From the NCBI RefSeq assembly GCF_011089895.1, contig NZ_JAANAT010000003.1, positions 741,064-805,063 of the forward strand: a stretch of DNA of 64,000 nucleotides, given 5' to 3'. A model generated the notes under the pieces. It was not told the origin of the DNA. It did no database searches and worked only from the letters and a program-made list of their open reading frames with translations. This DNA comes from Mucilaginibacter inviolabilis. Its GTDB lineage: Bacteria > Bacteroidota > Bacteroidia > Sphingobacteriales > Sphingobacteriaceae. The first letter of the stretch is position 1. Each line of letters opens with the position of its first letter. A program made the position numbers and the translations under genes. This document shows, piece after piece, positions 58,804 through 64,000 of this stretch.

Positions 58804-60135
58804 ATGTCCATGTCATTCATAATTGCCTGCGAAAGCGGTAAAAGAAAAATTGCCGAAATTTTATTAGCTAATAACGAAGTTGATGTTAAGTACACAGATG
58901 AAAAAGGACGAACAGCTTTGCATTATGCCGTTCACCATGGATACCTTGACCTGGTTAAATTGCTGTTAGATGCCGGCGCCGATCTGGATTACGAAGATCA
59001 TGCGGGGGAAACTCCATTTTATTTTGCGTGTTTGCAAAAGCAAAAACAAACCGCGCTATTCCTGCTGGATAAAGGGGCCCGCTTGAATATTAATGATCTG
59101 CAGGGAAATAGCCTGCTGCATTTAACCGCAAAAACAGGACAAAAAGAACTGGTTGATAAATTATTGGAGCAGGGCGTGAATGTTGATCTGGAAAACAATG
59201 ATGCGGAAACCCCGCTGTTGATTGCTGCAGGCTGGTGTAATAAAGAAATTGTACAAACGCTTATTGATCATGGGGCCAATGTAAACACCACCAATAAATT
59301 GGGCGATACCCCGCTGATTGTAGCTGTGCGTTCCAAAAACCAGCCTATGGTGGCTTGCCTTATTGAAAATGGCGCGGCTGTTAACCATATCAACCATGCC
59401 GGCGAATCAGCATTGTTAATTGCATGCTATGATGCCAACAGGGCCTTAACCACGCTTTTGGTTGATCATGGTGCCGATGTTTTGATCACTTCAAAAAACG
59501 GACTTTCGCCTATTTGGTATGCCTGTGCCAAAAACCAAAAAGAGATGGTAAGTTTATTCCTTGACCATAGCATCGATGTCAATTTCAGTCAGCCTGTATC
59601 TGGTGATACAGCCAGCATGAACAGCTACCTGGATTGGGTGGAAAGCTCATCTAGTCTCTCTATGGATAATGCTTTCAGTTTAAATAATTCCTATAGCTAT
59701 GGTGGAGAGAGCCTGCTGCATGTTGCCGCGAAAAACGGCCACCTCAGTATGCTTAAATTATTGTTGGAGCGTGGGGCCAATATCAACATTCAGGATGAAT
59801 CTGGTAATACCGCTTTACATTATGCTGCCTCGAACGGTAAAAAGGATGTGGTCAAATATCTGCTTGATCAGCATGCCGAAGTAGCTATCATTAATACCAA
59901 AGAACAAAAAGCGATTGATTACGCCTCTATAAAAGGATTTAATGAAATAGCAGCCTTGTTACTAAGCTATAACTCGCCCAATGCCACAGCAGCACCAAAA
60001 GTAGCGGAGAGCAAGACAGAAAGCAGTATAACGAATAAAAAACAGGCCTTGCTTGATCTTAAAGAACTGCTGGACGCCGGGGTTTTATCACAAACAGAAT
60101 TTGATGACGAAAAAGCAAAAATACTGAAGGGATAA
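58804..60135 (+). CDS. Ankyrin-repeat protein 2 with C-terminal SHOCT domain
   Basis: A 443-residue protein. It is made of about 11 ankyrin units from the N-terminus to residue 390 (ALHYAVHHGYLDLVKLLLDAGADLDYEDHAG; SLLHVAAKNGHLSMLKLLLERGANIN). A broken unit at 255-290 carries a Ser-rich linker. The last 30 residues (KKQALLDLKELLDAGVLSQTEFDDEKAKILKG) are a SHOCT module, a short domain found at the C-terminus of many unrelated proteins and thought to mediate oligomerisation. The start MSMSFIIACESGKR fits an ankyrin unit. The pairing with ankyrin protein 1 suggests a joint function. Confidence 0.9.
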   Translation: MSMSFIIACESGKRKIAEILLANNEVDVKYTDEKGRTALHYAVHHGYLDLVKLLLDAGADLDYEDHAGETPFYFACLQKQKQTALFLLDKGARLNINDLQGNSLLHLTAKTGQKELVDKLLEQGVNVDLENNDAETPLLIAAGWCNKEIVQTLIDHGANVNTTNKLGDTPLIVAVRSKNQPMVACLIENGAAVNHINHAGESALLIACYDANRALTTLLVDHGADVLITSKNGLSPIWYACAKNQKEMVSLFLDHSIDVNFSQPVSGDTASMNSYLDWVESSSSLSMDNAFSLNNSYSYGGESLLHVAAKNGHLSMLKLLLERGANINIQDESGNTALHYAASNGKKDVVKYLLDQHAEVAIINTKEQKAIDYASIKGFNEIAALLLSYNSPNATAAPKVAESKTESSITNKKQALLDLKELLDAGVLSQTEFDDEKAKILKG

Positions 60136-60150
60136 AGCTCAGTCCATTAA

Positions 60151-60654
60151 TTACTCTTTTGCTGCCGGAGCTGCATCGGCCTGAAATGCGTCCTTCATCA
60201 TTTGTTCCAGTTCGGGACGATGATCTTCAACTGCTTGTTGACCGAGTAACATGCCTTTTTGCAACAGGACAGGAGTCTTAGTACTCGCTTTTTTTCCGAG
60301 CGGGGTGTTATAAAAAGCGGCTAATTGTTTCAGTTCATCCTCCGTGAATTCGGCCGCGTATATTTTATCAAGGCGATCTTTCAGCACATCCCAGGTAAAA
60401 TATTTGGCCATAAAAGCGCTCATGACTTTCAGGTAGGAGGCCCGGTTTGCTTCGGGTATTTGCGAGCTTGATGCACCAACCATTTTATTTAATACATCGC
60501 CAAATTGAGTGTTTACGCCTGTAGCTATCAAATATTGTTCGGCCGCTTTTAAGTGTGATGGCTTAAAATCGGGCGTGTTTGTTTGAGCTTTTAAGTTTCC
60601 TGCAAATAGGAAAATAATGGCCGTAAGAATGATAAGGTTAAGTTTGATTTTCAT
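60151..60654 (-). CDS. DUF2059 exported protein
   Basis: A 167-residue protein with a signal peptide ending at LKAQTN. The mature part is the DUF2059 pattern, seen in the stretch VLKDRLDKIYAAEFTEDELKQLAAFYNTPLGKKASTKTPVLLQKGM. The family has a helical fold and unknown function. It starts 3 nt after the acyltransferase gene and is co-transcribed with it. Confidence 0.9.
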   Translation of the reverse strand: MKIKLNLIILTAIIFLFAGNLKAQTNTPDFKPSHLKAAEQYLIATGVNTQFGDVLNKMVGASSSQIPEANRASYLKVMSAFMAKYFTWDVLKDRLDKIYAAEFTEDELKQLAAFYNTPLGKKASTKTPVLLQKGMLLGQQAVEDHRPELEQMMKDAFQADAAPAAKE

Positions 60655-60656
60655 AC

Positions 60657-61772
60657 TTATATTTTGATAAAGATCTTTTTAATATAGAATATCCACATTA
60701 CCAGCCATAATATAGCCACCGTAAATATAGCACTAACCAGGGAAGCATTGACGGGCGAAAAGTAAGGTGCAAAGAAGGTTTGATAAATGGAAGCCCCGCC
60801 AATTTTGATCATACCCATATAATGCGGAATATAGCCCGACAATACATAGGCGGTAATGGCGTTGGCCCCGAAAACCACAAAAAAGTAGGTGAACCGTTTA
60901 CGGCCCTGTACATCAATAAGCCAATAGCATAAGGCCAGGGCAATAGTGGCCAATCCACCTGTATAGAGTACGAATGAGCTTGTCCATAAAGCTTTGTTGA
61001 TAGGGAAGAACAGATCCCAGATAAGCCCCAGCACCACGGCAATTACGCCATAGGTAAACATCCAGCTTACTTTAACATTATCATCGCGATCCTTTCGTTT
61101 TAACCAGCTGCCTACGCGGATACCAAACAAACCGGTAGCGATAGCAGGCAGTGTGCCCAGCAAGCCTTCCGGATCCCAGGTGTGTGATTCGCGCCAGAGG
61201 TGATTAGTGGTAAATACCAATCGATCTATCCAGGCACCCATATTAGTTTCGGGTTTCAAATTGGCATAGCCTATACCAGGCACCGGTATGCAGGTCATGA
61301 TGATAAAGTAACCAATGAGCGCGAAGGCAAATATCCAGTCGCGGGTTTTTTGTGATGTTTTGAGGTAAAGAATAGTACAGATAAAATAAACCAGCGCTAT
61401 GCGCGGTAACACGCCCGGCAGGCGCAGATGTGCCAATCCACCATCCGGATGAAAGATCAATTGCGTGATCCAGGGAATAGCGATCAGGATAGCGGTACGA
61501 CGCAAAGCATTCAACAATAATTTACCATGCGGTACGGTAGCCTTTTTGCTTTCCATCGCATACACCACAGATACCCCCACCATAAACAGGAAAAAAGGAA
61601 ACACCAGGTCGGTAGGTGTACAGCCATCCCATTTGGAGTGTTCCAACGGCGCATAAATATGCCCCCAATCGCCGGGATCATTTACTAATATCATGGCAGC
61701 GATGGTAGCACCGCGGAAAACATCGAGGGAGAGGAGCCTTGGGTTTTTCTCAGCTGTAATTGTTTTACTCAT
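60657..61772 (-). CDS. HGSNAT-like membrane acyltransferase (DUF5009/DUF1624 family)
   Basis: A 371-residue inner-membrane protein with ten or so hydrophobic helices. The N-terminal motif is RLLSLDVFRGATIAAMILVNDPGDWGHIYAPLEHSKWDGCTPTDLVFPFFLFMVGVS, the hallmark of heparan-alpha-glucosaminide N-acetyltransferase-like proteins. Its conserved His in the first loop (IYAPLEHSKW) is thought to carry the acetyl group. In bacteria the family is found near sugar-degrading genes and is thought to acetylate amino sugars across the membrane. The nearby NagB/PIG-L gene also concerns amino sugars. Confidence 0.88.
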   Translation of the reverse strand: MSKTITAEKNPRLLSLDVFRGATIAAMILVNDPGDWGHIYAPLEHSKWDGCTPTDLVFPFFLFMVGVSVVYAMESKKATVPHGKLLLNALRRTAILIAIPWITQLIFHPDGGLAHLRLPGVLPRIALVYFICTILYLKTSQKTRDWIFAFALIGYFIIMTCIPVPGIGYANLKPETNMGAWIDRLVFTTNHLWRESHTWDPEGLLGTLPAIATGLFGIRVGSWLKRKDRDDNVKVSWMFTYGVIAVVLGLIWDLFFPINKALWTSSFVLYTGGLATIALALCYWLIDVQGRKRFTYFFVVFGANAITAYVLSGYIPHYMGMIKIGGASIYQTFFAPYFSPVNASLVSAIFTVAILWLVMWIFYIKKIFIKI

Positions 61773-61780
61773 TTCTTGTT

Positions 61781-62242
61781 TTATTTCCAGTTTTCGAATC
61801 TATAGCAGTCATACGCGCAAAGGAACTTAGGTAATTTATCAGAAATTAAAACGGTTTTAATTTTCGAATTCGACTCTTCCGATTTAAAATACAATTTGTT
61901 ATTCAATAACTTATATGGAAGTTCATCAGGCATATTTAAATGATATTCTCCCACAATTTTACCATTAGGATTTAGAAAGAATAACGAACTATTGCCATGC
62001 ATAACTATTGCAGCCCGGACGCATGTAAAATCGCTGATCACATGATAAATTATTTTACCTTCTCGTGATCGGATAGCACCTAAATATATTTGCCTCGATT
62101 TATAATCTTTTTCATTCCGGGTAATTTTATAGCCCGGATACCCGTTGTTTATTAACGGTTGATAACCTGTAGATTGAGCATAACTATGGCTAGCGGAAAA
62201 AGTAATTATCAGTAAACATGTAAACCATACTCGTTTATTCAC
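61781..62242 (-). CDS. Small exported protein of unknown function
   Basis: I take the GTG at 62240-62242 as start: it gives a signal peptide (MNKRVWFTCLLIITFSASHSYA) and overlaps the stop of the upstream reading frame by 8 nt, so it is probably coupled to it. An ATG 24 nt upstream is possible. The mature part, about 130 residues, has beta-strand rhythm (KIIYHVISDFTCVRAAIVMHGNSSLFFLNPNGKIVGEYHL). It contains Cys in SDFTCVRA and in LCAYDCYRF, which may form a disulphide. It is not a family I recognise. It lies 9 nt before the acyltransferase gene. Confidence 0.7.
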   Translation of the reverse strand: MNKRVWFTCLLIITFSASHSYAQSTGYQPLINNGYPGYKITRNEKDYKSRQIYLGAIRSREGKIIYHVISDFTCVRAAIVMHGNSSLFFLNPNGKIVGEYHLNMPDELPYKLLNNKLYFKSEESNSKIKTVLISDKLPKFLCAYDCYRFENWK

Positions 62243-62641
62243 TCTGTTGATAAATGGAGACTTCAATTCCTATTCCCAGATCTGCACTAAGTTTTACCAG
62301 CTCGACAGGCAGATACTGTGTTTGTGTGAATTTATCTGGATTATATTCTACAGCGAAATCTAATGTTGCGTATTGAATTTCGGGTATCGATTTTATGTAT
62401 TGTAATTTTTGCAGATGTTTATTTAAATACTCAACAGCATCCTGTACTTGTTGATTAAACGAATCAAATCAGCTTCACTCACTTTTAAATTACAATCGGA
62501 AAAATTTCGTTTTTCACCACCGGGTTTGGATTCGATCCTTGGCTCACCCGTATAAAATTTAGCATTTGGCAATATTTTACTTTGCCTGATAAAATTGTCT
62601 ACATCAAATTCCTTGCCCGTTATTCTAAGTATGCAAGACAT
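62235..62641 (-). pseudogene. Frameshifted gene, DUF4279-like small protein (possible sequencing error)
   Basis: The frame from MSCILRITGKEFDVDNFIRQ runs 72 residues and then ends early. One base, a T in the minus-strand run GATTTGATTCG (plus-strand A run 62466-62468), restores a 135-residue protein whose second half reads FNQQVQDAVEYLNKHLQ ... LDFAVEYNPDK ... LSADLGIGIEVSIYQQ. The second half has strong coding character and ends at 62235, overlapping the next gene. Similar small proteins of unknown function, often near immunity-like genes, end in the same LGIGIE pattern. Either the copy is decayed or one base is missing in the assembly. Confidence 0.75.
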
Positions 62642-62662
62642 GAGCTCCTTGTTAAAAGATTA

Positions 62663-62723
62663 AGAGACACATGTAATGTGTCTCTACGAAAATAAAAAAT
62701 GTAGAGACGCATCACATGCGTCT
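62663..62723. repeat. Paired REP-like palindromes, family A copy 2
   Basis: Palindrome 1 (62663-62685) has perfect 10-nt arms AGAGACACAT around GTA; palindrome 2 (62704-62723) is inverted, with GAGACGCAT around CAC. Compared with copy 1 (1689-1749), palindrome 1 has changed one base in each arm and stays paired. Confidence 0.8.
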
Positions 62724-62730
62724 AACCTGC

Positions 62731-64000
62731 TTAAAATATATAACGCTTAAACGCTTCCATAGCTTCATATTCAGCAAGCCCAAGACGATCATAACGCTGA
62801 GCGGTGTCGCGTGTACGATCTTCGGCCCTCACCCAAAACTCCCTGGCATCATCACCCGGGAATACAGGACGATCTTTTTGCGATTGATGTTTAAAGATGG
62901 CGTTGCGCTTGCGGATCACCTCCTGCGGTGAAAGCGGCACAGCCATTTCAATTTCATAGGTTTCAAACTCATGCCATGCACCGCGGTACATCCACAACCA
63001 GCAATCATCTACCCAGGCTTCTTTACCTTTCAGACGGGCCAAAGCCGCCAGGATAATGTTGAAACACACCAGGTGCGTACCATTCGGATCGGCAAAATCA
63101 CCGGCAGCAAAGATCTGCTGTGGTTTTACTTTTTGTAACAGTTCGATGGTTAACAGGATATCTTCTTCACCCACCGCATTTTTCTTGGTTTTACCGGTTT
63201 CATAAAAAGGCAAAGCCATAAAATGGATATGGTCATCCGGTAAACCCGCGTAACGGGCACCCGAGATGGCTTCTGTTTTACGGATGAACCCTTTTACATT
63301 GCGGATCTCGCGGGTATCAATCTGATTAGGCTGCTTCTGCGGAAAGAAAGCTCGCATCTCTTCGTATAATTTGTGCAGGTGACCACTGTCTTCACCAATA
63401 GAATTGGTAAAATCAATAGCAAACTCCATGTACCGTAATACATCATCATCCCAAACGGCGGTATTACCCGAGGTTTGATAAGCCACATGCACATCATGCC
63501 CCTGATCCACCAAACGGATAAAAGTACCGCCCATGGAGATCACATCATCATCAGGATGCGGAGAGAAGATAATAGAACGTTTTTTGGCAGGCAAAGCCCG
63601 CTCCGGACGCTGCGAATCATCCGCATCCGGCTTACCACCCGGCCATCCGGTAATGGTATGCTGTATCTGGTTAAAAATATCAATGTTGATGTTGTAAACC
63701 GGTCCTTGTTCTACGGCCAGCTGTGCCATACCATGATTGTTATAATCTTCTTCGGTCAGCTTCAATACCGGTTTACCAATGGTATCGGCTAACCAGATCA
63801 CGGCTTTTTTCTTCAGTATATTATCCTCCCATGAACAATCTTTTACTAACCATGGGGTATCAAAACGGGTAAGCTCCGAAGCAGCAGCCTCATCGAGTAC
63901 AAACTCTACATGATCAGACAATTGCAGGTAGGTAGCCGGCACCTCGCCAGACATTTCGCCTTCCACTGCTTTTTTAATGATGGGAGCTTTTTTCTTGCTC
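62731..64000 (-). CDS. nagB: Glucosamine-6-phosphate deaminase fused to PIG-L deacetylase (C-terminal part)
   Basis: The frame is open to the window edge; the visible 422 codons cover the end of the NagB domain (EMSGEVPATYLQLSDHVEFVLDEAAASEL) and then a PIG-L/LmbE-type deacetylase domain. The zinc site of the second domain is FSPHPDDDVISMGG. This NagB-plus-PIG-L fusion of about 640 residues is the standard form in Bacteroidetes. NagB turns glucosamine-6-phosphate into fructose-6-phosphate and ammonia; the second domain may remove the acetyl group from the N-acetyl substrate first. It is the reverse of GlmS at 36.7 kb. Confidence 0.93.
   Translation of the reverse strand, partial: SKKKAPIIKKAVEGEMSGEVPATYLQLSDHVEFVLDEAAASELTRFDTPWLVKDCSWEDNILKKKAVIWLADTIGKPVLKLTEEDYNNHGMAQLAVEQGPVYNINIDIFNQIQHTITGWPGGKPDADDSQRPERALPAKKRSIIFSPHPDDDVISMGGTFIRLVDQGHDVHVAYQTSGNTAVWDDDVLRYMEFAIDFTNSIGEDSGHLHKLYEEMRAFFPQKQPNQIDTREIRNVKGFIRKTEAISGARYAGLPDDHIHFMALPFYETGKTKKNAVGEEDILLTIELLQKVKPQQIFAAGDFADPNGTHLVCFNIILAALARLKGKEAWVDDCWLWMYRGAWHEFETYEIEMAVPLSPQEVIRKRNAIFKHQSQKDRPVFPGDDAREFWVRAEDRTRDTAQRYDRLGLAEYEAMEAFKRYIF

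Noticed and set aside
62423..62641. A complete 72-residue gene
   Set aside because: It ends early because of a one-base loss; the second half of the family sequence follows in the next frame.

Overview
The window looks like a piece of chromosome from a member of the Sphingobacteriaceae (Bacteroidetes), most like Mucilaginibacter or Pedobacter. The evidence is: a protein with a C-terminal type IX secretion sorting domain; DUF4270 and DUF4920 proteins; a CarB without its C-terminal regulatory domain; the gene order HU / TPR protein / tiny basic protein / RNase G; many SusD-free exported hydrolases with Spy-type or lipoprotein signals; promoter-like TAnnTTTG boxes; and almost no Shine-Dalgarno sequences. 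I see no rRNA, tRNA, prophage, transposase or CRISPR array. Both ends cut a gene: an anti-sigma factor on the left and a NagB/PIG-L fusion on the right.

Layout. 1-1.7 kb: ECF sigma factor with its membrane anti-sigma factor, and a NadR-type nucleoside kinase. 1.7-12.7 kb: five exported hydrolases (M28, S41, M61, serine beta-lactamase-like, S9/DPP-IV) with two unknown proteins. 13.3-18.1 kb: DNA and RNA maintenance (ssb and mutY on one strand; HU, TPR protein, a 29-residue basic protein and RNase G on the other). 18.2-24.5 kb: PagL-like lipid A deacylase, radA, an NHL-repeat lipoprotein and two small unknown proteins. 24.6-27.4 kb: carB. 27.8-32.5 kb: lipoprotein, TonB-domain protein and a large secreted clan-D glycosidase. 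32.8-38.6 kb: panD and panC facing a glycogen-synthase-like protein, a DUF4270 lipoprotein and glmS. 38.7-41.2 kb: catalase and OxyR, divergent. 41.3-50.4 kb: iron uptake (TonB receptor plus PepSY membrane protein), a ferredoxin-type reductase, a permease, a dehydrogenase, superoxide dismutase, tadA and a tRNA-binding protein. 51-57.3 kb: Lhr-like helicase, lipoprotein and M16 peptidase. 57.6-64 kb: two ankyrin-repeat proteins, DUF2059 protein, HGSNAT-like acyltransferase, a small exported protein, a frameshifted gene and nagB.

How genes work together. OxyR carries the two redox cysteines and its promoter region holds OxyR-like half sites, so catalase and OxyR form an oxidative-stress pair. 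The TonB receptor and PepSY protein form a ferric-siderophore uptake unit behind a promoter bracketed by two near-identical AT-rich dyads, probably Fur-type operators. PanC and PanD make pantothenate. RadA, MutY, SSB and the helicase serve DNA repair.

The least explained signal is not a gene. Gaps between genes, and two coding sequences, hold arrays of degenerate 7-bp or 8-bp units kept in strict register. They often form inverted arms around a terminator. In radA and in the Lhr-like helicase such arrays sit in frame inside the gene and encode low-complexity loops. The window also has several other families of paired palindromes with compensating changes, and a 121-nt nested inverted repeat at 50655-50775.
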